A stretch of 51,380 nt of DNA from Chara braunii (Eukaryota; Streptophyta; Charophyceae; Charales; Characeae): NCBI GenBank assembly GCA_003427395.1, contig BFEA01000246.1:1132665-1184044 (forward strand), written 5' to 3'. Each line of letters starts with the position of its first letter. The first letter of the stretch is position 1. The notes below the pieces were generated by a model, which worked only from the letters and a program-made list of their open reading frames with translations, did not search any database and had not been told where the DNA came from. Made by a program: the position numbers and the translations under genes. Shown here piece by piece: positions 1 through 9,341 of this stretch.

Positions 1-89
<89 letters not shown>
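1..89. repeat. (CT)n microsatellite at the window edge
   Basis: An uninterrupted CT dinucleotide run opens the window and probably continues beyond it. It ends where a hairpin element begins. Several other CT/GA runs of similar purity occur in the window. Confidence 0.99.
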
Positions 90-90
<1 letters not shown>

Positions 91-91
<1 letters not shown>

Positions 92-156
92 CCAATGTTG
101 AAAAAGAGTGAATCTTCCGCGTTATTGCGAAAGATTCACTCTCTTTCAACGTTGGG
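91..156. repeat. Foldback hairpin, 26-bp arms
   Basis: The arms at 91-116 and 131-156 are reverse complements with two mismatches and a 14-base spacer. The outer ends read CCCAAYGTTG. It lies between the CT microsatellite and a SINE-like repeat. It is either a very short foldback MITE or the end of a larger one; no target duplication could be identified. Confidence 0.8.
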
Positions 157-622
157 AGCAGCACCCACTAGCAGGTGCTATACCTGCTACAGTAGGTGGG
201 TGATACCGGCCACGGCCGCTAGGGGTCAGGCCGTAGCATCAGGACCAAGGTTCTCGGATGGGCCAGTCGCTGTTCCTGTCCCCTCCCCCTATGAACATCA
301 GCAGTCTCTGCTAAATGCCACTCCGGGGGACTAACGGCCGGTTCCCTCCCCTTATGATCATCAGCAGTCTCTGCTAAATGCCACTCGGGGGAACTACCGG
401 CCGGTCCCCTCCCCTTATTATCATCAGCAGTCTCTGCTAAATGCCACTCGGGGGAACTACCGGCCGGTCCCCTCCCCTTATTATCATCAGCAGTCTCTGC
501 TAAATGCCACTTGGGGGGACTAACGGCCTATCTCTAGGTGGTGGGCGCCAAGCTTGCCCAGGAAGGTACATGAGGCCAATCATGGGGATTGAACCCAAGC
601 CACTTGTGTGCTGGATCGTGGC
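157..622 (-). mobile_element. tRNA-derived SINE-like repeat, copy a (expanded)
   Basis: This shares its body with copies at 4270-4690, 25862-26236 and 26766-27178. Shared blocks include CACCCACTAGCAGGTGC, the GCATCAGGACC block, and GGCGCCAAGCTTGCCCAGGA. On the minus strand the tRNA-like B box (GGGTTCAATCCCC) lies near 580-595. The tRNA-like head is truncated here by the next element. The body is expanded by a 63-bp tandem repeat that the other copies lack. Confidence 0.7.
298..540. repeat. 63-bp tandem repeat inside SINE copy a
   Basis: The string TCAGCAGTCTCTGCTAAATG recurs at 298, 361, 424 and 487, giving an exact 63-bp period with few substitutions. The unit corresponds to a single segment in the other SINE copies, so it was amplified locally after insertion. 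Confidence 0.92.
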
Positions 623-627
623 TCCCG

Positions 628-727
628 TCTTCCCCCGAACACAACGCACCCTGATTATGGCTGTACCGAACCGGAAATATAGCGTGTATACATTCATTTT
701 CAGAGTGCGTTATGTTCGGGGGGAAGA
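628..727. mobile_element. MITE of the CTTCCCCCGAA family, copy 1
   Basis: Terminal inverted repeats of about 27 bp enclose a roughly 45-bp AT-rich centre. The left arm begins TCTTCCCCCGAACACAACGC and the right arm ends GTTCGGGGGAAGA. The same termini occur at 5209-5306, 25578-25707 and, as one end only, at 38571. No coding capacity. A target duplication was not resolved. Confidence 0.8.
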
Positions 728-730
728 TGG

Positions 731-1405
731 TAGGTCTCTGGAGTCGTGGTACAAAAGCAAACTACTCTTCTAAAAATATTCATGGAAATTATACAAGTGG
801 TTGGAACCACTTATGGAACACAGCATGAGACTTTGGATGATCCAGGACTCAGTACTGGGGCCTGGGACTCGGGCCTGAACCAAGGCCCGAAGGGTGGGTA
901 GGTGGGGAGAGAGAAGGATGGATCGCAAAAGTGGAATGGAGTGGAGACAATGGAGAGGGACAACAGGTTTTGGATGAAATAAGAGATTATCGTCTAATTT
1001 TCAAGGATTGGACACACATAGAACCCTCGTTCCCGCTTTGGCCTCCCTTGGATTTTCCTGACCCCTTCCCACCCCATGCCCTCTCCCTCTCAGAAATCCC
1101 TTCCTGATCCAAAAAGAAAAAAAACTTCCACATACGGAACCGCTCCCTGGTGCCTCCCGGGGAGCCCTGTTTCCGCTAAGAATCAGCTGGGTTGAGCAAG
1201 GCTGGGTTTTGTTTTTGCTGCTTGTTGCCCTGCTGGGGGAGCCCTGTTTCCGTTCACTCCCTGCTGTTTTTACTCCAAATGACATCAAATTTGACACACA
1301 GAAAGCTTGTCCAAATAAAAAAAAAAACAGGCAAAAAAAAAATTCCAAAAAAACACAAAAAAACCCTAAATTCAGGATCATTCAGGATCATTCATCGTTA
1401 CCTAG
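731..1405. other. No gene recognised; AT-rich repeat debris
   Basis: Nothing with gene-like coding is visible. The string GGGAGCCCTGTTTCCG occurs twice (about 1160-1175 and 1237-1252) as a direct repeat. The stretch 1260-1400 is homopolymer-rich and, on the minus strand, continues inward from the TIR-element terminus at 1406-1440. It is therefore probably the interior of that element or of a relative. Confidence 0.5.
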
Positions 1406-1440
1406 GGCCGAAAAGTGGGGGTCCCTGTTAACCGCTTGTG
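1406..1440 (-). mobile_element. Terminus of a GGTTAAC-type TIR element at the LINE breakpoint
   Basis: On the minus strand these 35 bases are identical to 5637-5671 (+): CACAAGC, then GGTTAAC, then AGGGACCCCC and ACTTTTCGGCC. Outside the end lies the octamer TCAGGAAT (1441-1448, read on the minus strand). The same octamer flanks the far end of the element at 5897-5904. The interior continuing towards lower coordinates differs from the 5637 copy. This is the left breakpoint of the proposed inversion. Confidence 0.85.
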
Positions 1441-1762
1441 ATTCCTGACCATCAATCCAGAGCTTAATCCAAGCCCATCGCCCCCAGAGGTCAGCGCAAA
1501 AGTCGAATATCTCAGCATTCAATTTCCTATGTACAAGAACGGCCACTCCACCTCTCGAGCCTCTAGCGGGATACCAAATTTGCGGTCCGTCCCACCAGGC
1601 ACCTAGCTCTGAGATTTTAAACTCTGAAAGCTTACTCTCTTGAATGCAGGCAATATTAATTCGATTCTCATGAATCCAGCTCTTGAGCCGGCCCTTTTTA
1701 TTCCTGCCAGCTGTGTCACCCAACCCGCGAACATTCCACGTGGCCAATCTAAGTCTGCCCAT
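1441..1762 (-). pseudogene. LINE ORF2 fragment: N-terminal AP-type endonuclease
   Basis: The ORF starts at an ATG at 1762. It reads LRLATWNVRGLGD, then IACIQESKLS, then GGVAVLVHRKLNAEI. This is the start of an exonuclease-endonuclease-phosphatase fold, with the TWNVRG and QES metal-site motifs that LINEs use to nick target DNA. The frame runs into a foreign terminus after the codons for W-I-D-G-Q-E. The rest of the endonuclease continues in frame at 5898 on the opposite strand. It lies 48 bases downstream of the ORF1 stop, as expected for a two-ORF LINE. It is non-functional because it is truncated. Confidence 0.88.
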
Positions 1763-1810
1763 TCAGGGCCCAACTTCCCGCTAGTTGGATCGGGACACAC
1801 TGGTGGGGAC

Positions 1811-3826
1811 CTAGGGCAGCCATGGTTCTATCAGTATTCGCGTCAGGAAGGGGGAGTCCAACTTCTTTCCCTTACTCAACTTCGAATTTAAATCAGACAA
1901 GAAATCAGCCATCACGGCCGGGGCCACCTTGATGCGGTGCAAATCCGGTTTCCTACCATCCGTGAACCAAGACATCGGGACCAACCTCAAGCCCTCACTC
2001 TCTAACTGTTCTAGCTGTCTCGGCAGAAAGCGTGCATCGAACAGTGGAGTATAGTATCGGGATCATTTGCCCTCAACTTCCACCAAAAACCTAGGCATCG
2101 AGACTTCAATAAATCGAAATCTGAATTTATCTTGAATCATCGAGCGTGCCAAATTCTCCAGCGTATGTGGCATTGGAGATTCTGGGCAGCTCGAGTTCAA
2201 GAGAAACAGGAGACCATCTGTACCAATCCAAGCAACAACCCATAAGGCATCTCTGACAACAGTACACATAATCGGGAGAAACTTCGACTCCAACACCGAT
2301 TGGCCCTTCGAAAGAGCATTCATACGAGAGCGTGAGGGTTTTCGCTTACCTGCTGTCGTGGATCGTGATTGGGAGCCGTTCGAGCTTCCTGAATCTTCTG
2401 CTTGGAGGTTGTCGACATGAATAACGTTCTCGCCCTCATTAAGCCTTCGTTGTTTTCCTGGGGATTCTCCTCGGATCCGACTGCCACTTCCTCCGAGGGC
2501 AACACTCCCGGAGTGGGCAGGTCCCGATTGTTGGAACAATCCTCAGGTCGGGCCTGGTGGAAATCCACCGCCTGGCTGGCCTGTCGGTTGCCAAGGAACA
2601 AATCCCTGTAGATGAGCAACCGAAGGGCTTGTCCCGAGCTGCTGCTGAGGAGGGAACATGCCAAATTGCTGAGCCACGTCAGGGTGTGATGTTAAGTTAC
2701 TTAAGAAGAACGCCCATGCAGCGTCCATGGCCGGGTCCTGTCGGATCCTGGGGTCATGACCCTGGCTGGTGCCTACCGCGGGATGCCCCACGTTAACCCC
2801 CGGAGAAAAGACGGGGTTCATCCTTACTGCCATACCTTCCGAAGCGTTCGCTGGTGCAGCTGAACCTGTCGGTTGGACTGACGCTCCTGGGGCCGCCAAC
2901 GACCCATTGTATCCTTGGGGTTGTTGATTCCGCCTGGCCGTCGATTGACCCTGATTGGAGCTCGAAGCGCCTTGATCCGGCCTCCTCCCTGCTCGTTGGC
3001 ATGTAGACTCGGTGTGGAAAAAGGTACGACATCGCTTGCACCATTCCGAATCGGCATTAGCGAGTCTTACCTCCAGCACATCACCTTGGAAGGTTTGCAC
3101 CATGATCTTGTACTTCATGTTTGTCTTGCATGCCGGGTCAATGTCGAAGCCCAGGTTCACCAGCTTCAGATCCATGTCATCCGCCTCTGGTTTGTGCAAT
3201 TTCACAATCTTGTCGATCGCTTTCTCCACATGTATGTGGATGAATGGCATCTCATCCAGAGGTATTCCCACTGCAACAACCCAGAAGGTACTCTGATCGA
3301 TCAACTGCCTCCAATCTCGAATCTCGGATCTCGTCAGCCATGGTTTGAAGTTCGTCCGGTAAGTGGTCCCTGCAAGGTCGATAGTGTCGGACTTCTTCCT
3401 GAGCATCCAGTCGGAGATTGCTTGAGCTCTTGGAACTTAAGAAATAACATTAGGGCTCTCCACCTTGATTCACCCTCTCTTGAAATCTTGTCCGAAAACC
3501 TCGTCACGGATCCAGACATCTTCATACGCCCTCACCACGTCTTCTTTGACTTTCTTAGGTAAGAAACGTGCTCCGTCACGAAAAATAACTGTCACTGTTC
3601 GTTCCTTCAGCCAATTGACTTTGATTTCATCAAGAGACGTATTTAATACAAATTTCACTTCCCTTCCCGTCACTTGCATCTCCCCTGGATCAATGTCCGT
3701 TGGGAGAATACCATCCTCAAAACAGGCCCTAATCATCTCCCTTACTCTATCCTCTTCCAAGTGGTAATCCCCTGGGACTTGCTCTCTTCCATCACTTCCT
3801 CCTTGACTTACTGGCTCTGCCTCCAT
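1811..3826 (-). pseudogene. LINE ORF1: DUF4283-like nucleic-acid chaperone with zinc knuckle
   Basis: One frame of 671 codons runs from an ATG at 3826 to a TAG at 1811-1813. It is broken by four in-frame stops (near 3470, 3437, 2543 and 2063) and no visible frameshift. The first part resembles the plant LINE DUF4283 domain, with a WLKERTVTVIFRDGARF region and later STFWVVAVGIPLDEMPF. It is followed by a CX2CX4HX4C zinc knuckle, C-K-R-C then FFHTESTC, near 2983-3024. The remainder is a Gln/Pro/Gly-rich tail and a conserved-looking C-terminal block. In the family this protein binds the element RNA. Family assignment is good; the copy is dead. Confidence 0.82.
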
Positions 3827-4269
3827 GCTTAGACTTCAACCTTCCAATTCTTCACAAAGCTTCGTCAACTTCTAAAACGAAGAACAACAAATTTCACCAC
3901 TCTTACTATTGCATATACAACCATACCATCAGGGTGGCGGGGCGTGCTTTGGAAACAAATCTAACCACTGATAGCATCAGCTATGGCACCCAGCCATAGG
4001 TCATCGACAAGACGAAGACTAGGAGTTACCATCTACGACCGTGGGTCCATGGTGGATCCACCTGCCGTCGGTCAGACCTGTACCACTACAGACGGTGCTG
4101 GGGTCGAGCGCTATTGCGCCAACCGTAGCGCCTTTTCGCCGCCGCCCACCCCCGGGTCTCAGTTGTTTCAGTTGTGCCCAGTACCCGTCAAATTCGCATT
4201 TCCCCCTCTCTTCTCTCAATATCACCTCACACGGCCTACCTACCACTACCGTACTACTCATTTTTTTGT
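3827..4269. other. LINE 5' flank, no gene recognised
   Basis: This is the region upstream of LINE ORF1 on the minus strand and probably includes its 5' untranslated region. Open frames here are short and have no recognisable motifs. No promoter element could be assigned with confidence. Confidence 0.45.
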
Positions 4270-4690
4270 CGTACCGCGAACCCCGTAGCAGCCACAACCT
4301 TGGGCAAGGTTCCACTTGCACGCATTAAGAGATTCTGACCGTTGATCTTTGCTATGCTATCTACGGTCAATATCGCATAATTCGTGTAAGTGGGACCTAG
4401 CCCCTTGTCGTCCACGACCACGAGAGAACATAGAAGCTGCTCCCGACCTGCAGGGGGAGGGGGACAGCCGGTCGCATCAGGAACCACCAATCCAGATCCA
4501 GCTCCCCTCCCTACGAACATCAGCACACAGCAGACTCTGCTCAATTCCAACGGGGGATCCAGTGGCCCTATCTCTAGGTGGCCGACACCAGGCTTGCCCA
4601 GGAGGAAGGGGTACATGAGGGAAATGGGGATTGAACCCATGACCTCCTGAATGCCACTTGCGTGCCTTACCAACTGACCTACATAGGCTG
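4270..4690 (-). mobile_element. tRNA-derived SINE-like repeat, copy b, with nested foldback
   Basis: The diverged tail (GAACCCCGTAGCAGCCACA near 4279), the GCATCAGGA block, the GGCTTGCCCAGGA block and the minus-strand tRNA-like head (4625-4685) match copies c and d. In the head, the B box is GGGTTCAATCCCC and the A box is AGGTCAGTTGGTAAGG. The body is interrupted by the foldback at 4308-4397. It is older and more diverged than copies c and d. Confidence 0.72.
4308..4397. mobile_element. 90-bp foldback MITE nested in SINE copy b
   Basis: The left end GGTTCCACTTGCACGCATTA pairs with the reverse complement of the right end, GGTCCCACTTACACGAATTA. Pairing continues inward over a CTGACCGT / ATTGACCGT stretch. 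The flanking DNA on both sides belongs to one SINE body, so this element is the later insertion. Confidence 0.75.
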
Positions 4691-4830
4691 CTGGATATGT
4701 CCCCCTGTTTTCTTTTTCTTTTGTCTTTTTGTGTGCTTTCTTTTTTTGACGTCGCGATCTCCCCTCCGGCCACGCCAAGCTCGCTCTGCGTCCACGTATT
4801 CCCCTCGCCGTTACCATTTTGGAGATGGGG

Positions 4831-4990
4831 CCTTGTCCCACCAGCAACGCTGAGTTTCTTCAACACCTGAATGTGGACTTGTTTGTGGAGATGTGTGGTT
4901 GAGGAAACTCAATGTTATTTCTGCACATTTCCACAAACACGTCCGCATTCACGCGTTGAGGAGACTCAACGTTGCTTGTGGGTCAGAAGT
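4831..4990. mobile_element. Foldback MITE of the GTCCCACYAGCARCG family, copy 1
   Basis: The whole element is a long imperfect hairpin of about 70-bp arms. The left arm has TTGTCCCACCAGCAACG, ACACCTGAATGTGGAC and TTTGTGGAGATGTG; the right arm has the complement in reverse order. The same arms make up 27961-28118. There are no genes inside. Confidence 0.85.
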
Positions 4991-5208
4991 CCGGGAAGAT
5001 GGCTTGCAGACTGCCGTGAGTTGTGTTTCGGCGAAGACGGCAGACCGTAGTTTTTGGTGGCCTGCAATTTTATATAAGCGGGAGCCGCCTTTGACTGATG
5101 GCATTCCTCCTCTATGTATCTGACCATTCGGAATATAGTCAACCACGTCAACAACATCGTCAGGGGAGTTTAGAGTATGGGGTTCGCAGCCCTGCGGTCT
5201 GGTGGGGT

Positions 5209-5306
5209 CCCCCCAATACAACGTACGGTCATTATAGTTGTATCTAGACTGAAAGATGCCTCAAATACAGCTATAACAACCGTCCGTGCGTTGTATTCGG
5301 GGGAAG
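5209..5306. mobile_element. MITE of the CTTCCCCCGAA family, copy 2
   Basis: The arms of about 35 bp run inward as CCCCCAATACAACGTACGG then TCATTATAGTTGTAT. The right side gives the complement with CGTTGTATTCGGGGG at the end. It shares TGTATCTAGACTGAAA with the one-ended fragment at 38571-38610. Confidence 0.82.
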
Positions 5307-5321
5307 ACTGTAGTGGGGTCC

Positions 5322-5401
5322 ACCACCTGTGTCAAGGTTGCCCAAATTTCCGGATTGGTTGACCGCCTGTGTCAAGGTTGCCCAAATTTTTGGATTGGTT
5401 G
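5322..5401. repeat. 40-bp tandem duplication
   Basis: Two adjacent units contain CCTGTGTCAAGGTTGCCCAA (at 5326 and 5366) followed by GGATTGGTTGACCGCC. They differ at very few positions. Confidence 0.93.
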
Positions 5402-5467
5402 ACCGCCCGGGAAAGGGGTTGACAAGGGGTTCTGATTGTGCGGGGACCAGTCCTTTGGGCCACAACG

Positions 5468-5527
5468 GACTAATCGCAGTTATTCTTGACTAACCGCAGT
5501 TATTCTTGACTAACCGCAGTTATTGCT
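5468..5527. repeat. 20-bp tandem repeat, three units
   Basis: The unit GACTAACCGCAGTTATTCTT occurs at 5468, 5488 and 5508, with one substitution in the first unit and two in the last. Confidence 0.95.
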
Positions 5528-5636
5528 TGTAGTACCGGTTTATTTGAGAAGCATGAACCAAATCCTACCTTGTGTTCCTACCTTGTTTGCAGCCCGTAGG
5601 CACTGACATGAATGACAAACACTGGCTTTTTCGTAA

Positions 5637-5896
5637 CACAAGCGGTTAACAGGGACCCCCACTTTTCGGCCGCAGGTAAATTGTGAAAATTTGATGATGG
5701 TTGTTTTGCCAAAATGTCATGAAAATGCACTTTTGGCTTGCTGTTTCATATGTTTTTAATTTTTGTTTTTTTTTGTTTTGTTTTTATAATATGTTAGTAA
5801 GAAGTGCACTCTATACATCGGTATGAAGTTTGTTTAAAATGGCCTTATGGTTTTCTTACAAATTGAGGCGAAAAGGGGGTCGGTTAACCTTTTCTC
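5637..5896 (+). mobile_element. 260-bp hAT-like TIR element (GGTTAAC family) inserted in the LINE endonuclease
   Basis: The left end CACAAGCGGTTAACAGGGAC and the right end, read inward on the minus strand as GAGAAAAGGTTAACCGACCC, form an inverted repeat of about 30 bp. Both arms continue with CCCC and CTTTTCG. The right flank starts with TCAGGAAT (5897-5904). The same octamer flanks the identical left terminus of the copy at 1406-1440. An 8-bp duplication is characteristic of hAT elements. The interior is AT-rich and non-coding. The left flank here (ending TTTCGTAA) is not LINE sequence, which marks this as the second breakpoint of the inversion. Confidence 0.85.
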
Positions 5897-6698
5897 TCAG
5901 GAATGGGTTGTGGCTTCAATTTACGCTCCAACTGATGTCAGTGAACGATGCCTTTTTTCTTAGGATCTTCCATTGTTTATCCCGGATTGTGCTAACCTGG
6001 TCATCACTGGAGATTGGAATACTGTGTGAGACAGACAAGAGAGTGTATGTGGAGTACAGGATGTGAAAGCGTTCTCGCAGTTCATGACGAATCTAGATCT
6101 GATCGAACCATATTCCATTCTTCACCCAGGCAAGCCTGGGTTTACTTGGTTTTCTAATATTAGGGAAGGGATCGACACTATTCGTAGAAGGTTGGATTAC
6201 TTATTGCTGTCACCAGATGCTTGGCATGCTACTGTTTGTATTAATGAAGTCTTTAACCCTATCTCTGATCACAAGCCAGTAGTAGCGGATTTCAACTCCC
6301 AGAGGTTGGTTAGAGGATCAGGGTACTACAGGGTCAACACTCAGATGTTGTCTGACCCTGGGGTGACTAAGTGGATGGTACGTTTCTGGGAAGGTTGGAA
6401 GTTGAACCAAGATTCCTTCGATTCGAAAGAGGCTTGGTGGGATGCCGCATCCAGGATCTTTTCCAAACATCTCAACCTATTTTCACGTATCTTGGCAGCA
6501 GGAAAGAAGAACAAGGAAAGGGAGTTGGTCCGTAAGATTGAATATGCAGAATCACGTATGAATGAGCATCTCATTTCCAACCTAGTATGGGGCCCAATTA
6601 GGGAAACATACATGGTAGAATAAGATGCTTACCAACAGGAACAATCGGAGATTTGGGCAAAACACTTAAAAGTCAAAGGAGTAGCGGTTTACGATCGA
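5897..6698 (+). pseudogene. LINE ORF2: C-terminal endonuclease and linker
   Basis: The frame restarts immediately after the TIR element with Q-E-W-V-V-A-S-I-Y-A-P-T-D. It continues through VITGDWNTV, GKPGFTWFSN, RRRLDYLLLS and ISDHKPVVADF. These are the GDWN, D-Y and SDH motifs of the AP-endonuclease domain. In-frame stops lie at 5961, 6027 and 6621, but the frame itself is unbroken. It joins exactly to the minus-strand N-terminal half at 1441-1762. No functional protein can be made. Confidence 0.88.
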
Positions 6699-8087
6699 AT
6701 GTCTAGAAAAACCTTTCAAAGACTGCTACCGCAACGGCTATCACACTTTATGTGTGAACGTTCACACCCTTTTGACTCAGAACAACCCTCGGCAAGAGAT
6801 CAATCTCAACTTTGCTCTTATGCCGCTCTATACTATCAAGATATTTTAACTACTAGACGACCGAACGAGGATTTGACCTTGGACTTATCTGAAAATTTTA
6901 CTCACGGGCAACACTTTTCTATTAAGCTTTCCCTACAAGGAAAACTTGATATGGACCGGCCAATCACCACAGAGGAAGCGGAGGCTGCCCTCCGCTCGAT
7001 GACGAAAGGCAAAGCCCCAGGAGATGATGGCTTACCTGTGGAAATCTACCTAGTCATATGGGATATGATTGAAAAGGAGTTAGTGGAGATTTATAATCAG
7101 GTGCTGACAGGGGGTAATCTTTCGAAAGGAATGAGGAACGAAATTATATCTTTGTTGTATAAGAAGGGGGACAAATATGAGATTAGGAATTGGCACCCAA
7201 TCTCAGTCCTTAACGTGCCGTATAGATTATTAGCAAAGGTATTGGCTAGGCGGTTAGGCAAGTACCTCCCTTCCCTGATCGCTCAGGATCAAGCAGCCTT
7301 TGTGCAAGGCCGTTCAATTTTTGACAATATTGTAACAGCAATCGAAGCCTTTGAATTGGTGGAAAACACTCAGGCAGACTTCTCCATCTTTATGCTAGAC
7401 CTTGAAAAAACATATGATAGAGTTAACTAGACATATGTCCTAACTACGCTACGACACATCAAGTTCGGTGATAATCTGTGTAACTGGGTGGTTGCTCTGT
7501 ATTCGTTATCGACGGCTGCTGTTATGGTAAACGAGAATATCTTCGAGCCCTTTGCGCTTACCCCTTCACTCCGCCAAGGTTGTTTGGCCCCACTTCTTTT
7601 CGTGATTCAGATGGAAAACCTTTTTTCGGGACTTAATGCAGGGCCTGATCAATGCAAGGTTAAAGCCCTCGCCGATGATTTATTCGCGATCTCAGAGAAT
7701 TCGACGAGTTCTATGAATGCTCTGAAATTATGCTTGGATGAGTATTTAGTTCTCTCTGAAGCTTCAGTAAATTGGAACAAATCAGTTTATTTCCTCCCGA
7801 GCAGGTTTTCTCTGGTAATCAACTAGGGAATGAAAATAATTGAGGCTTGGGACTCGGAGAGGTTTTTAGGGGTCCAAGTGGCGCTTCTGTCATGTACGAT
7901 TGACCAGGAAGGCATCCTTTTGCAACGCCTATTGCACAGAGCCGCTACGTGGGGCAAAGCTCCTCACCTGTCAATCTACGGTAGAGCCTTGGTGCTTAAC
8001 AGTGCTCTTTTTGCACTGCTGTGGTTTGTAGCTGCTGTCAGACCCCTTGGCATGCATTTATGTTCACTAATAAGACAGGGCTTCTAG
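6699..8087 (+). pseudogene. LINE ORF2: reverse transcriptase domain
   Basis: Same frame as the endonuclease. Motifs in order: KGKAPGDDGLPVEIY, RNWHPISVLNVPYR, AAFVQGRSIFDNI, MLDLEKTYDRVN (first catalytic Asp), TPSLRQGC, and ALADDLF (the catalytic Asp pair, intact). Nonsense codons at 7428, 7824 and 8085 interrupt it. The first replaces the Trp that the second copy has after YDRVN (TGG to TAG). In LINEs this domain copies the element RNA at the nicked target. Family assignment is firm. Confidence 0.93.
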
Positions 8088-9341
8088 GTTCATTTGGAAA
8101 CCATCCTCCATTGAGGAAGTGGGTTTCCTATTCAAAGTTGCCTGGGACCTGTTATGCTTCCCCAAGGAGGAAGGGGGCCTAAGCCTGATGGAACCCCAGA
8201 AGGAAAGCATGGCGATGCTAGCCCAGTGGGCGGTGAAATCGATGTGTTCACCTGAGGTTACACAGTGGATTTCAATGGCTGAATTGATCTTGGCTACGGA
8301 GTGGAATTTAACACGCCCTTCGGACGTGTGGACTTGCTTTTTGTTGTCATCTTACCAAAATCGTCAAATTAAATCGGACTTTTGGAAGGCAGTCATGAAT
8401 ACTTGGAAATACTTGAAAGCAAACTCGTGGCTACCTCCAACAACAAAAGCTGAAGTTTTGTTGCAACCACTATTTGAGAATCCAGCTATCCGAAAGTCTG
8501 ATGGTAGATGGTTTGTTGCTGACTCCTCAAGAGACAGTTTTGGAAAAACCTAGATTGAACGGGGAGTTCTTAGAATAGGTGATATCTGGAACTCCCTGGA
8601 AGGTCATTGGTAGTCGGTAGCAGCTATAAGACAGGTGCTAGGTCCGGTCTGGTTTGTGGAAGAGAGGTTGGAGGAGCTAATTGAAGCCATTCCATCTCAG
8701 TGGAAGGATATCTTGAGTCTTGAAGGGGTGGACCTACCAGGGACTTGGTATGTGCATAACCAATTAGCTCCACCCCCTCCTTTTGGAAATTGGTTGGTTT
8801 TGAACAGAATGGTCAACGGGAATTCCAGTGTTGGGTCGGTGTTGGACCTAATAAACCTTGTAAGTTGGTTCAACCGGAGAGCCCTACTCACCTGCCACTC
8901 TCTGCTAATTTAGCTCAGGTTCGAGTCAGGGAAATTTGTGACGAAGAAGGCAATTGGAACTGCAATGTTTTTGCTCATGGTAAGATCATTACAGATCTGA
9001 AGGTTGACCCCAAGATGTGGGGCTGGAAAGGACAGGGCCCTGGTCGTGAGGATTTACCACTCATCTGTTATACGGCCAACCAGGGGTATAGTTCTTTAAG
9101 ACCCCAACGTTCACCAATTGAGGTGGTGGTGAAAAGATGGAATCAGGTGTTTGATGTAGATAATCAAAAGATTGAGAAAGCGCTTACACGCTGTTGGAAA
9201 CAACTGGCTTCAGCGCCTAATTTTCGTATGGCAGCCAACCTTCGGCTCTTGTCCTTACTAGCCACCCCCTCTGCAGTTTGTGATACGCAACCTCACGCCC
9301 CCTCGCAGCTTCTCGTACGGGGTCGCCGATCAGAGTTCTAG
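8088..9341 (+). pseudogene. LINE ORF2: C-terminal region, frameshifted
   Basis: Homology to the second copy continues (RFIWKPSS, then FKVAWDLLCFPKEEGGL) but in another frame. A one- or two-base shift therefore lies near 8085. The frame returns to the original near 8790 and stays open to 9341. The segment after 8800 has scattered Cys and His but no clear zinc-binding pattern. No A-rich tail or target duplication could be located after 9341, so the 3' end of the element is uncertain. Confidence 0.75.
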
